Below, piece by piece: positions 18,011-27,707 of a DNA stretch of 33,610 nucleotides. The DNA is taken from assembly GCA_012800215.1 (NCBI GenBank), contig JAAZJT010000148.1, forward strand, positions 1 to 33,610, in the 5' to 3' direction. Below the pieces are notes generated by a model. It searched no databases. It saw only the letters and a program-made list of their open reading frames with translations, and had not been told where the DNA came from. Both the position numbers and the translations under genes were made by a program. Position 1 is the first letter of the stretch. Each line of letters opens with the position of its first letter. Source of the DNA: Bacillota bacterium (GTDB taxonomy: Bacteria > Bacillota > Dethiobacteria > Dethiobacterales > Dethiobacteraceae).

Positions 18011-19111
18011 ATGGATGTAGTGATTTTTGAAGGTAATGAAACTAAAAGCCCTGTGGAAGAAATGCTGCTTGCTGTCCGGCATGCTGCACTGCGGGACAAC
18101 CTTGACAAACTAATAATGGTGCCGGAAATTAAGCGTATTATTCTTGCTACCAACAGAGAAGAGTTTCGTTCTTTTTCAGTACTGCCAAAGCTAATTGTGG
18201 AGGTTAATTCTATTCCTCCGTCAGATTTTCATTTTGGCAGTCAGCTGAGATCTTTAATTGAACGCTATCAAATTAAGACTGTACTTTGCATGGGTGGTGC
18301 TGCTGTTCCCTTAATGAAAGTAGAAGAGCTGCGTACACTTGTTCAGCAAGCGCTGGCAAAAGAAGGACGCTTTATTACCAATAATGTTCAGTCTGCTGAT
18401 ATTATTGCTTTTAATCCTGCAAATGTGCTGCACAATTTTGCAGTCCCGTCCACTGATAATGCCCTCGCACTACTCTTGCGCTATGATGTTAAATTTGAGC
18501 AGATTCTATTACCGGTAACTTTAGGCTCACAATTTGATATTGATACCCCTACTGATTTATTAATTTTAGCTGCTTCTCCTTTTGGCGGCAAACATTTGCG
18601 CCGAACATTGGACAACTTGGCGCTAGACACAGGAAATATTGAGCGGGTAAAAAATGTACTACGGGGAGCGTATAACGATCTGGCGCTAATTGGGAGGATT
18701 GGTGCGCCTGCTATTGAGAGACTGAATAAACATTTAAAAGTAAGGTTGCGTGTTTTTTCAGAGGAGCGGGGTATGAAGGCTTTAGGTCGCCTTGAGCGCA
18801 ATGAAGTTGTATCTTTGCTTGGTTTTTGGCTGGATCAAATTGGCCCTGACCGCTTTTTTGCCTACCTGGCACAGACTGTAAAGGCTGCACTGATTGACAC
18901 CAGGGTTCTTTTTGCACATCGTAAGATTTCACCTACGGATGCAGATCGTTTTTATTCAGACTTAGGGTTATATGAAAAAGTTGAAGATCCCTTTGTGCGT
19001 GATTTTACAAGGGCTGCCAAAGAATGTTCTATTCCAGTGGTTTTAGGAGGGCATTCTCTGGTTGCAGGCGGGGTTTTGGCTTTTATTGAGGAACTTTGCT
19101 GTCAAAAATAG
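18011..19111 (+). CDS. Conserved hypothetical protein, possible degenerate nucleotidyltransferase (GT-A-like) N-terminus
   Basis: 366-aa ORF with sensible upstream region. 'FDIDTPTDLLIL' resembles the D-x-D-T-P-x-D-L motif seen in MobA/CofC-like NTP transferases. Family not recognised with confidence. Confidence 0.6.
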   Translation: MDVVIFEGNETKSPVEEMLLAVRHAALRDNLDKLIMVPEIKRIILATNREEFRSFSVLPKLIVEVNSIPPSDFHFGSQLRSLIERYQIKTVLCMGGAAVPLMKVEELRTLVQQALAKEGRFITNNVQSADIIAFNPANVLHNFAVPSTDNALALLLRYDVKFEQILLPVTLGSQFDIDTPTDLLILAASPFGGKHLRRTLDNLALDTGNIERVKNVLRGAYNDLALIGRIGAPAIERLNKHLKVRLRVFSEERGMKALGRLERNEVVSLLGFWLDQIGPDRFFAYLAQTVKAALIDTRVLFAHRKISPTDADRFYSDLGLYEKVEDPFVRDFTRAAKECSIPVVLGGHSLVAGGVLAFIEELCCQK

Positions 19112-19198
19112 ACCTTTTCCTTTCTAAAGGAAGGATTTTAATGTGCTAGGTCGAAATAGGATAGGATCTATTGCAATATTTGGAATATTATTGAGCTC

Positions 19199-19873
19199 TT
19201 GGAAGAGCCTGTGAAAAGCAAAGGGGTGAATTTCTTGGCCGAAACACAAAAAGAAATTAACTTAATACAATGTGAAAAAATGATTAAGCAGATTCGTGAT
19301 GTTCTTTCTGTCAATATTGTATTAAGTGAGCAAAAAAAAATAGAAGAAATACATGTATTGGCTGAAGACACCCGTAATGCAAAGCAAATAGTGCGTGATA
19401 TTGAAACGCTTCTGCGGGTAGAATATGGCATTGATTTGGATCATAAAAAAATATCAGTGGTGCAGCTGCAGAAGGAACAACTAACAACAGGTAAAAGACT
19501 TAAATTCACAGGTATGAGCTATTCATTAAAAAAGAATCAACTGGAAGTTACGGTGGAATTAACCGGTGGCAATCGTACCTGCCAGGGGCATAGTTCCGGC
19601 ATAAATACTAAAAGGAATAGTTTACGTTTATTTGCAAAAGCCTCCATTGAGGCAATTAACCAGTTTTTAGAGCCTCATAATTTAATTACACTGGAAGATG
19701 TTGCTCAATTTACTCTCGGGAATCAAGATGTTATTTCAACAACGCTTATATTTTGCCGGGGGCTCTCTGAAGAGATACTTGTGGGGAGTGCTTTGGTGCG
19801 GCAAGACGACAAAGATGCTGTAGTACGGGCCACTTTGGCTGCAGTTAACAGAAGGGTACCAATGGAAATTTGA
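19199..19873 (+). CDS. Conserved hypothetical protein
   Basis: 224-aa open frame; possible TTG starts at 19199 or 19235, the latter after AAAGGGGTGA. No recognised domain. Confidence 0.65.
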   Translation: MEEPVKSKGVNFLAETQKEINLIQCEKMIKQIRDVLSVNIVLSEQKKIEEIHVLAEDTRNAKQIVRDIETLLRVEYGIDLDHKKISVVQLQKEQLTTGKRLKFTGMSYSLKKNQLEVTVELTGGNRTCQGHSSGINTKRNSLRLFAKASIEAINQFLEPHNLITLEDVAQFTLGNQDVISTTLIFCRGLSEEILVGSALVRQDDKDAVVRATLAAVNRRVPMEI

Positions 19874-19977
19874 CATTAACTTTGTAATAAAAGGACCGAC
19901 ACTTCCCCAAGCGGAGCGGTTTGCCTGCCGTCTGATAGCGGATCACGGTGGAGATGACCGTAAAGGGGGACAAAGAA

Positions 19978-20055
19978 ATGGCAAAAGTTTTACGTGCTCT
20001 GGTAGCTTTGACAGCGCTCGTGCTTGCTGGTGGTGCTGCATACAAATGGGTATAA
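19978..20055 (+). CDS. Candidate 25-aa hydrophobic micropeptide
   Basis: ATG preceded by AAAGGGGGA with suitable spacing; MAKVLRALVALTALVLAGGAAYKWV, one transmembrane-length hydrophobic stretch. Confidence 0.5.
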   Translation: MAKVLRALVALTALVLAGGAAYKWV

Positions 20056-20058
20056 AAT

Positions 20059-20077
20059 AGGACTGTCGGTCCTTTTT
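20059..20077 (+). terminator. Short terminator-like hairpin after mini-ORF
   Basis: AGGAC-TGTCG-GTCCT followed by TTTT. Its 3' half is also the distal arm of the long-range inverted repeat. Confidence 0.45.
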
Positions 20078-20097
20078 CTACATCAGGAGGAATCATA

Positions 20098-21345
20098 GTG
20101 TCATTCCAAAAAGAACCAGTAGCTAGTAAAATATATATTTTTCTAATAACTGCTGTGGCAATTGTATTTTTAAGATTTCACTCTCCTGATCAGCTAATGT
20201 TTTCCCAGGCTTATCTTTTTTTCATTTTATTACATATTTTTGTTGACCAATTAGATGTTCTGCTTCCTAAGGGTAGCAGTGCTGTTTCAGTCAGTTTTGC
20301 CGTTGACTTGGCATTAATTATTCTCTTTGGGCCAACAGCAGCAGCTTATGCCAGTTTGAGCACTTTGTTTAATATCCGGACTTTCAGGCATTTTCACCAG
20401 TCTTGGTATAAGATGCTGTTTAATGCTTCCCAGATGGCTTTAGCCACTGGGTTGGCGGGGCATACTTATATATTATCCGGCGGGCAAATTGGACAGGTTA
20501 ATCTGCCTTCAGATTTGCTGCCCATTATTGCCAGTACCCTTGTCTTCTTTTTCTTGAATACAACGATGGTTATGCTGGCTGTTTCCTTTTCTGAAAAAGT
20601 TTCTTTTATTGCTGTTTGGCTTACAAGCTTTAAATGGTCTGTGCCCAATTATTTATCTAACTGTCCCTTGGGTGTATTGATTGCAGCTGTTTATTTAAGT
20701 ATGGGCATTCCCGGCGTACTGCTGCTAATTTTGCCTTTAATGGTGGCGCGCCGCAGCTTTATCATGTATATGGATATGCGCAATCAGTACATCAGTACAA
20801 TTAAGGCTTTAACAAAAGCAATTGATGCCAAAGACCATTATACTCACGGGCATTCAGAACGTGTTGCCAGGTATGCGGTGCAAATTGCTGAAGAAATGGA
20901 TTTGCCGGCCGACTATATTGAAAATCTGGAATATTTAGCTTTAATGCATGATGTGGGCAAAATAGGAGTCCCGGAGCAGCTTCTCAATAAACCCGGCAGC
21001 CTGTCGAAAGAAGAATTTAAGCTAGTTAGAAATCATGCCGCCATTGGGGCTGAGATTATCAGCACTATCAAGTTTATTGGCGAACATGCCAATATTGTCA
21101 GGCATCATCATGAGCGTGTTGATGGCGGCGGCTACCCTGATGGTTTAAGAGGTGAAGAGATACCATTAGGTGCCAAAATTGTAGGGGTAGCAGATGCCTT
21201 TGACGCCATGACTTCTGAAAGGGTCTATCGCTCACCGTTGACAAGAGAGGAAGCAATAGACGAACTAAAGCGGTGCAGCGGCACTCAGTTTGACCCTAAA
21301 GTGGTACAAGCTTTTTTAAAAGTGCTGAAGCGTAGGGGGAATTAG
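20098..21345 (+). CDS. Membrane-anchored HD-GYP domain protein (putative c-di-GMP phosphodiesterase)
   Basis: N-terminal multi-TM region, then 'HTHGHSERVARYAVQIAEEM'-type and 'LMHDVGKIGVPEQLLNKPGSLSKEEF', 'HHHERVDGGGYPDGLRGEEIPLGAKIVGVADAFDAMTSERVYR'. GTG start. Confidence 0.93.
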   Translation: MSFQKEPVASKIYIFLITAVAIVFLRFHSPDQLMFSQAYLFFILLHIFVDQLDVLLPKGSSAVSVSFAVDLALIILFGPTAAAYASLSTLFNIRTFRHFHQSWYKMLFNASQMALATGLAGHTYILSGGQIGQVNLPSDLLPIIASTLVFFFLNTTMVMLAVSFSEKVSFIAVWLTSFKWSVPNYLSNCPLGVLIAAVYLSMGIPGVLLLILPLMVARRSFIMYMDMRNQYISTIKALTKAIDAKDHYTHGHSERVARYAVQIAEEMDLPADYIENLEYLALMHDVGKIGVPEQLLNKPGSLSKEEFKLVRNHAAIGAEIISTIKFIGEHANIVRHHHERVDGGGYPDGLRGEEIPLGAKIVGVADAFDAMTSERVYRSPLTREEAIDELKRCSGTQFDPKVVQAFLKVLKRRGN

Positions 21346-21885
21346 ATGATTCCAGTCAGTATTATTCTGGCTGTGCTGATCGGCAAATTGCGTGGTGGCA
21401 GTCTGGCCAGATTACAAAACTTAGACATAAAGGCACTGCCTTTAATTTTGACCGCATTACTATTACGAGTGGCAGTAGGCAAATTGGCTGATTATGGTCT
21501 ATTGCTGCCTTGGCTGCAGGTGCTGGCATACTTAATCTTTTTCTATGCCCTGGTTTTAAATTATAAAATACCGGGATTAAAAATGTTTGCTTGCGGCTGC
21601 TTTTTGAATTTCCTGGCTATAATTGCCAATGGCGGTACCATGCCTGTTTCTGCCGCTGCCATTGCTTATTCCGGCGTTAATTATGGCGACCCCACCGGTG
21701 GGATGCATAGTTTACTTACTGATGAGACACGGCTTAGCTTTTTGGCAGATATTATTCCTTTAAGACCGCCTTATTTTCCGCTTGCCCAAGTTGTGAGCGT
21801 CGGTGATATTTTAATTATAGTTGGCATTTTCTATTTTATACAGCGTCAGATGCTCAACAAGGGAGACTTGCTTGTACTGGATTAG
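21346..21885 (+). CDS. DUF5317 family membrane protein
   Basis: 179 aa, multi-TM, 'NFLAIIANGGTMPVSAAAIAYSG'. ATG abuts the HD-GYP stop codon. Confidence 0.75.
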   Translation: MIPVSIILAVLIGKLRGGSLARLQNLDIKALPLILTALLLRVAVGKLADYGLLLPWLQVLAYLIFFYALVLNYKIPGLKMFACGCFLNFLAIIANGGTMPVSAAAIAYSGVNYGDPTGGMHSLLTDETRLSFLADIIPLRPPYFPLAQVVSVGDILIIVGIFYFIQRQMLNKGDLLVLD

Positions 21886-21916
21886 AATTAATGATAAAAT
21901 AAATTTGGCTTCTGTG

Positions 21917-21946
21917 AAGGAACCGTAAGGTTCCTTTGTTGTCTTT
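21917..21946 (+). terminator. Terminator-like hairpin before secA
   Basis: AAGGAACC-gtaa-GGTTCCTT followed by TGTTGTCTTTT. Confidence 0.7.
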
Positions 21947-21975
21947 TAGATAATGCTTGTAATGGAGGGTTTGCA

Positions 21976-24828
21976 ATGCGCCGTTTACTGGCGAAACTTA
22001 TTGGTGATGTAAACCAAAGGGAAATAAAAAAAATAAAACCCCTTGTTGATAAGATTAATAGTTTAAATAACAAAATGCAGTCACTAACTGATGCCGAGCT
22101 ACGTGCCAAAACGGATGAATTAAAAGCACGCCTGCAGGAAGAATTGTCCCAGCCGCGCGCATTGGTCGAAGAAGTTAAAGCAAAACTGCCGGCAGCAGAG
22201 AGTGGATCGGCACGGCAGGAACTTCTTGATGCAGAAAAGCAATTATTCCTGGCTGAGCAGGAGGCATTATGGAAAATCCTGCCGGAGGCTTTTGCAGTAG
22301 TGAGAGAGGCAAGTTGGCGTGTGCTTAGAATGCGCCATTTTGATGTGCAGCTGCTGGGCGGTATAGTATTGCACCAGGGCAGAATTGCCGAAATGAAAAC
22401 CGGGGAAGGGAAAACACTTGTTGCCACACTGCCTGCTTATTTAAATGCCCTGGCAGGACGTGGTGTGCATATAGTTACGGTTAATGATTATTTAGCTACC
22501 CGTGACAGTGAATGGATGGGACCTGTCTATGAATTTTTAGGCTTATCAGTAGGCTTAATTGTTCATGGACTAACACCTTCCGAGCGCCGTGCAGCTTATG
22601 TTGCCGATATTACTTACGGTACTAATAACGAATTTGGTTTTGATTACTTGCGTGATAATATGGTGCGATATCAGGAAGATCTCGTGCAGCGTCCGCTTTA
22701 TTATGCCATTGTAGACGAAGTGGATAGTATTCTTATTGATGAGGCCAGAACACCTTTAATTATTTCCGGGCAAATGAAGGGTGATGAACAGCAGCATGCT
22801 GATTATATCCGTATTGATGCTGCTGTAAGACGGTTAAAGGAAGAAAAACATTATACCATTGATGAAAAGGCCAAAACTGCCTTACTGACAGAAGATGGCG
22901 AATATGAAATTGAGAAGCTACTGGGAGAAAAGGGCCTGTATGGAGCAGAAGAAATAACAGAAGAAGAGATGCAAAATGAACTGGAATCTGACATGCAGGA
23001 AATTCAAAGAAAAAACATTATCAAGAAGAAAATAGAAAACGCTTTGCGGGCTCATTATTTAATGAAGCGTGACCGTGACTATGTGGTTAAAGATGGCCAA
23101 ATTATTATTGTAGATGAATTTACAGGCCGCTTAATGTACGGCCGCCGCTACAGTGAGGGACTGCACCAGGCTATTGAGGCCAAGGAAAATGTAAAAGTTG
23201 CCAAGGAAAGTATGACACTGGCGTCCATTACCTTTCAAAATTATTTTCGTATGTATAATAAGTTGGCAGGTATGACCGGTACGGCAGCAACTGAAGAAAC
23301 AGAGTTTCAGAATATTTATGGTATGGATGTAGTGGTTATCCCCACTAATAAGCCAATGATTCGGGAAGACTTGCCCGATGTTATTTATAAAACAATGCGT
23401 GGTAAATTCCGTTGGGTCGTGGAAGAAATTGTGCGGCGCCATCAGACAGGCCAACCACTCTTAGTGGGGACTATTTCCATTGAAATATCAGAGGCCTTAA
23501 GCCAGCTCTTAAAAAAACGTGGCATTAAGCATGAAGTGTTAAATGCCAAACACCATGAAAGGGAAGCTAAGATTATTGCTCAAGCAGGACGCTTAGGCGC
23601 TGTTACCATTGCTACCAATATGGCCGGTAGGGGAACAGACATTTTATTGGGTGGTAATCCGGAAGTACTGGCTAAGGAGGAGTTTATAGCCACTTATGGC
23701 TGTGAACCGGAGCAATATTTTGCAAAAAATGAAGTGCCGGCTGCGGAGAAGGAAAACGCCCGTAATATTTATAACCAGCTGCTAGAAAAGCACTATGAAC
23801 AAACGGAGCGGGAACGCAAGCAAGTAATCGCCGTTGGTGGTTTGCATATATTGGGTACAGAGCGCCATGAAGCGCGGCGTATTGATAATCAGCTGCGCGG
23901 GCGTGCCGGGCGGCAGGGGGACCCTGGTTCCAGTCAATTTTATATTTCCTTGGAAGATGATTTAATGCGCCTCTTCGGCGGGGAAAATATTTATAATATT
24001 ATGGAGAAACTCGGCCTCGATGAAGACACTCCCATTGATCATCCGCTTATCAGCCGTGCCATTGAATCAGCCCAGAAGAAAGTGGAAAACCGAAACTTTG
24101 AAACGCGCAAGCACATATTAGAATACGACAATGTAATTAATGAACAGCGTGAAGTGATTTACAGCCAGCGCCGCCGTGTATTGGAAGGAGAAAACCTGCG
24201 TGAAACTGTTTTGGAGTGGGCGCAGGAAATGATTGCAGAGGCATTAGAGCAATATGTGCCGGAAAAAACCAGTGAAAATGAATGGGATTTGCGTGGACTT
24301 TTGAAGTGGGCAGAAAGTACTTTTTTAGCGCCGCGAAGTCTGACTGAGCAGGAACTGCAAAACAAGAGCAGAGAGGAAATTTATTCGCTGTTGTCGGATG
24401 CAGCACAAACAGCTTATCGTACGCGTGAAGCGAGAATTGGTGAAGATAATATGCGCGAAGTGGAGCGGGCTGTCATTTTACGTGCTGTAGATGCCAAATG
24501 GATGGTGCATATAGACGCGATGGATATGCTGCGCCATGAAATTGGCCTGCGGGCTTATGGGCAGCGCGATCCGCTGATAGAGTATAAGTTTGAAGCGAAG
24601 AATATGTTTGATCAGATGATTAGCGAGATTCAGGAAGAATCTGTAGAAATGCTGTTTAGGGTGCAGTTTGTTGCTCCTCCGGAGCGTCAGGCAGTGGCAG
24701 TAACCAATGAAACGCCTCCCAGCCAAGGGACTGCAGTACATGGTCCGGCCCGCTCAACTAAGGTTGGACGTAATGACCCTTGCCCTTGTGGCAGTGGTAA
24801 AAAATATAAAAAATGTTGTGGGAAGTAG
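21976..24828 (+). CDS. secA: Preprotein translocase subunit SecA
   Basis: '[20 protein letters not shown]', '[27 protein letters not shown]', '[17 protein letters not shown]', C-terminal SEC-C '[14 protein letters not shown]'. Confidence 0.98.
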   Translation: MRRLLAKLIGDVNQREIKKIKPLVDKINSLNNKMQSLTDAELRAKTDELKARLQEELSQPRALVEEVKAKLPAAESGSARQELLDAEKQLFLAEQEALWKILPEAFAVVREASWRVLRMRHFDVQLLGGIVLHQGRIAEMKTGEGKTLVATLPAYLNALAGRGVHIVTVNDYLATRDSEWMGPVYEFLGLSVGLIVHGLTPSERRAAYVADITYGTNNEFGFDYLRDNMVRYQEDLVQRPLYYAIVDEVDSILIDEARTPLIISGQMKGDEQQHADYIRIDAAVRRLKEEKHYTIDEKAKTALLTEDGEYEIEKLLGEKGLYGAEEITEEEMQNELESDMQEIQRKNIIKKKIENALRAHYLMKRDRDYVVKDGQIIIVDEFTGRLMYGRRYSEGLHQAIEAKENVKVAKESMTLASITFQNYFRMYNKLAGMTGTAATEETEFQNIYGMDVVVIPTNKPMIREDLPDVIYKTMRGKFRWVVEEIVRRHQTGQPLLVGTISIEISEALSQLLKKRGIKHEVLNAKHHEREAKIIAQAGRLGAVTIATNMAGRGTDILLGGNPEVLAKEEFIATYGCEPEQYFAKNEVPAAEKENARNIYNQLLEKHYEQTERERKQVIAVGGLHILGTERHEARRIDNQLRGRAGRQGDPGSSQFYISLEDDLMRLFGGENIYNIMEKLGLDEDTPIDHPLISRAIESAQKKVENRNFETRKHILEYDNVINEQREVIYSQRRRVLEGENLRETVLEWAQEMIAEALEQYVPEKTSENEWDLRGLLKWAESTFLAPRSLTEQELQNKSREEIYSLLSDAAQTAYRTREARIGEDNMREVERAVILRAVDAKWMVHIDAMDMLRHEIGLRAYGQRDPLIEYKFEAKNMFDQMISEIQEESVEMLFRVQFVAPPERQAVAVTNETPPSQGTAVHGPARSTKVGRNDPCPCGSGKKYKKCCGK

Positions 24829-24836
24829 GTGTTAGT

Positions 24837-25947
24837 GTGTCTATTGATCTTAAAAATGAGTATCAAAAGCTATCCCGGCGCCTGGCAGAAATGAGTGTTT
24901 CCCTTTGACATCGATAATAAAAATAAACGCTGTCAACAATTAGAGGCAGAAGTTAGTAAAGCTGATTTTTGGCAGGATACAGAAAAAGCACAAAAGACAA
25001 TCCAAGAATTAAATACCCTGCGAGATGAACTTACTCCCCTCATACAGGTGCGTCAGCAGTTAGAGGATTTAGAGGTTACTTTACAGCTGGCAGAAGAGGC
25101 TCAAGATGGGGAGTTATGGGCAGAAGCAGAAAAAAGCATTCTCCAACTGCATGAGGCAGTGGCCAAACTGGAGCTGGCTGTTTTATTTCGTGGTCCCTAT
25201 GATCAGCGAGATGCCATTATTGCTATTCACCCGGGAGCGGGAGGTACGGAATCACAGGATTGGGCATCAATGCTGTTACGTATGTATACGCGCTGGGCAG
25301 AACGGAAAAATTACCAGGTAGAGGTATTGGATCTATTACCTGGTGATGAAGCGGGAATTAAAAGTGCTACAATTTTAATTAAAGGGAAAAATGCTTACGG
25401 ATATTTGAAAGCAGAGCGCGGTGTACACCGATTGGTACGTATTTCCCCCTTTGATGCAGCTAGAAGGCGCCATACTTCTTTTGCTTCTCTTGATGTTTTG
25501 CCAGAAATAGGAGATGCAGATAATGAGATTGAAATCCGTCCGGAAGATTTAAAGATCGACACTTATCGTGCCAGTGGTGCCGGTGGACAACATGTTAATA
25601 CAACGGATTCAGCAGTGAGAATAACTCATTTGCCAACCGGTTTTATCGTGCAATGTCAAAATGAGCGTTCTCAGCATGCTAATCGCGACCGGGCGATGAA
25701 AATATTGCGGGCGCGCTTAGCTGACCTATATGAAAGGCAAAGATTGGAGGAAATAAGCAGTTTGCGGGGAGAACAAAAAGATATTGCCTGGGGCAGTCAA
25801 ATTCGCTCCTATGTTTTCCATCCTTATACTTTGGTAAAAGATCATCGCACCGGACTAGAGATTGGCAATATTAATGCCGTTATGGATGGCGAAATTGATC
25901 CTCTCATGGAGTTATACTTAAGAAAAACAGCCGGGAATGACAAGTAA
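24837..25947 (+). CDS. prfB: Peptide chain release factor 2, expressed through a +1 programmed frameshift at CTT TGA C (24903-24909)
   Basis: Zero-frame ORF GTG 24837 encodes VSIDLKNEYQKLSRRLAEMSVSL then TGA 24906-24908. The +1 frame continues DIDNKNKRCQQLEAEVSKADFWQD... and has 'GAGGQHVNTTDSAVRITHLPTG'. The track ORF starting at 24895 misses the N-terminus. Confidence 0.93.
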
Positions 25948-26809
25948 GCAGGGGGGTCCCGTGGTGGTTAAGTGGAAACATCTTAAAGAGCTTGTTGGCG
26001 TGTTAATTGGGACTGCCGTTATTGCTGCTGCCTTTAATATGTTTTTGACACCTAACCAGATAGCTGCCGGCGGCATAAGCGGTTTGGGAGTTATCCTTTA
26101 TTATTTGTTTAATATCCCCGTTGGGGTTACTATGTTTATTTTTAATTTGCCCCTCTTTTTTCTTGCTGCCAAGTTGTTCGGCTTCCGCTTTATAGTACGA
26201 GGGTTGTTTGGATCGGTGGCTCTATCAGTCATGGTAGAAGCATTAACCTTTTTGCCTGTGGTTACAACAGATTTGTTGCTGGCTTCTTTGTATGGAGGTA
26301 TAGTGATGGGAATTGGTGTTGCCTTAGTTTTCCGTGCCCACGGCACCACCGGCGGCACTGATCTGGCAGCGCAAGTTTTAAATAAATTATTTGGTTTTTC
26401 TATGGGGCAAAGTTTACTAGGCGTAGATTTCCTCGTAGTATTTTTGGCTGGGCTTGTTTTTAATTTGGAATTGGCCATGTATGCACTAATTTCACTTTTT
26501 GTTACCAGTCGCGTTATAGATTTGGTGCAGGAAGGCCTCAGCCAAAGCAAAGCAGCTTTAGTTATTTCGGCGCAAACTCAAGAAATTGCGGACAGAATCT
26601 TACATGAAATGGACCGCGGTGCTACAATTCTTAGCGGCAAAGGGGCATACACCGGAGAAGAGCGGACTATGGTTATGACAGTTGTTGCCCAATCAGAAGT
26701 TTCGCGTTTAAAAACCATAGTGCATGAAGTTGATGAGCAAGCTTTTGTTATATTAGGTAATGCCCATGAAGTATTGGGTGAAGGTTTCAGTGCCATAAAA
26801 AAATCGTAA
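25937..26809 (+). CDS. YitT family membrane protein
   Basis: 'LIGTAVIAAAFNMFLTPNQIAAGGISGLGVILYYLFNIPVG', 'GTTGGTDLAAQVLNK', C-terminal DUF2179-like region. Start uncertain (25937 or a GTG just downstream). Confidence 0.88.
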   Translation: MTSKQGGPVVVKWKHLKELVGVLIGTAVIAAAFNMFLTPNQIAAGGISGLGVILYYLFNIPVGVTMFIFNLPLFFLAAKLFGFRFIVRGLFGSVALSVMVEALTFLPVVTTDLLLASLYGGIVMGIGVALVFRAHGTTGGTDLAAQVLNKLFGFSMGQSLLGVDFLVVFLAGLVFNLELAMYALISLFVTSRVIDLVQEGLSQSKAALVISAQTQEIADRILHEMDRGATILSGKGAYTGEERTMVMTVVAQSEVSRLKTIVHEVDEQAFVILGNAHEVLGEGFSAIKKS

Positions 26810-26815
26810 AAAGAT

Positions 26816-26838
26816 ACCGCCAGACAGGCGGTTTTTTT
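26816..26838 (+). terminator. Intrinsic terminator after yitT-like gene
   Basis: ACCGCC-agaca-GGCGGT followed by TTTTTT. Confidence 0.88.
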
Positions 26839-27017
26839 ATACAATGTTTAACAAATTTTTAACAGATAAAAGGAATAGGAACAAAAATTTACTTTAAAAA
26901 AAATAGTTTTACTAAAGGTTTTTCCCTATAACTGTCGAACTTATGTTAAGTAGACGCAACAATTTTGTAAACTTTTGTAAAATTATACACGTGCAGACGG
27001 GAGGGAGCCAGTGCAGC

Positions 27018-27707
27018 ATGATAGAAATCCAACACGTAAATATGGTCTACCCTAATGGTGTCGGAGCACTAAAAGATATAAACCTGACGATTGAGCAGGG
27101 TGAATTTGTTTTCATTGTTGGTACCAGTGGTGCTGGTAAATCGACACTAATTCGTTTAATAGGCCGTGAATTTTTACCTGCCGGTGGCCGTATTCGCGTT
27201 TTTGGCAGAGATATAACCAAACTGCGCCGCCGTGAAGTTTCTATGTTTAGAAGAAATATTGGCGTGGTTTTTCAAGATTTTCGGCTGCTTGATAATCGTA
27301 CAGTTTTTGAGAATGTGGCCTTTGCTATGCAGGTGGTGGGGGCAAAACCACGTGAGGTGCGCCGCCGGGTACCAGAAGCGCTGGAGATGGTGGGTTTAAC
27401 AGGAAAAGCCAAATTGAAACCGTTGGAGCTGTCCGGCGGAGAACAGCAGCGTGTCTGTTTAGCCAGGGCTATTATTAATCAGCCTTCTCTGATTATTGCT
27501 GATGAACCGACGGGTAATCTTGACCCTAAAACATCTTTGGGGATTATGGATTTATTAAAAAACATTAATATTCGCGGCACTACAATATTAATGGCTACAC
27601 ACGACCGGGAAATAGTGGATCGCATGAAACAACGTGTCATCATGTTAGAAAATGGCCGAATTGTACGTGATGAGCAGAGAGGAGTCTACAGCCAAGATGC
27701 TCATTAG
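27018..27707 (+). CDS. ftsE: Cell division ATP-binding protein FtsE
   Basis: 'IEIQHVNMVYPNGVGALKDINLTIEQGEFVFIVGTSGAGKSTLIRL', 'LSGGEQQRVCLARAI'. Start set to ATG 27018 from homology pattern. Confidence 0.95.
   Translation: MIEIQHVNMVYPNGVGALKDINLTIEQGEFVFIVGTSGAGKSTLIRLIGREFLPAGGRIRVFGRDITKLRRREVSMFRRNIGVVFQDFRLLDNRTVFENVAFAMQVVGAKPREVRRRVPEALEMVGLTGKAKLKPLELSGGEQQRVCLARAIINQPSLIIADEPTGNLDPKTSLGIMDLLKNINIRGTTILMATHDREIVDRMKQRVIMLENGRIVRDEQRGVYSQDAH

Larger units (their letters stand above)
19889..20077 (+). other. Putative structured intergenic element bounded by a 13-bp perfect inverted repeat and enclosing a mini-ORF
   Basis: AAAAGGACCGACA (19889-19901) and TGTCGGTCCTTTT (20064-20076). 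Internal hairpin ACGGT/ACCGT (19945-19949 / 19957-19961) and TCCCC/GGGGA (19904-19908 / 19966-19970). Confidence 0.5.

Noticed and set aside
17672-18153. Overlapping minus-strand ORFs of 136 and 118 aa across the hpf terminator and REP element
   Set aside because: They run through a terminator, the inverted repeat and the ends of two confident + strand genes; no domain resemblance.
21976-24828. Many minus-strand ORFs opposite secA (for example 23131..23454, 24137..24406, 24478..24741)
   Set aside because: Typical antisense shadows of a long, strongly supported gene.
26101-26550. 149-aa minus-strand ORF opposite the YitT-like gene
   Set aside because: Antisense shadow of a well-supported CDS; low-complexity K/T/P-rich composition and no recognisable domain.
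26933-26939. Perfect Spo0A-box-like TGTCGAA upstream of ftsE, beside a weak SigH-like pattern
   Set aside because: A 7-mer is expected a few times by chance in this window on both strands, and another copy occurs inside the HD-GYP coding sequence near 21003. No enrichment, so not reported as regulatory.
26963-26981. Two tandem TTTTGTAAA units with 10-bp period upstream of ftsE
   Set aside because: Only two copies in a very AT-rich region; cannot be separated from chance.
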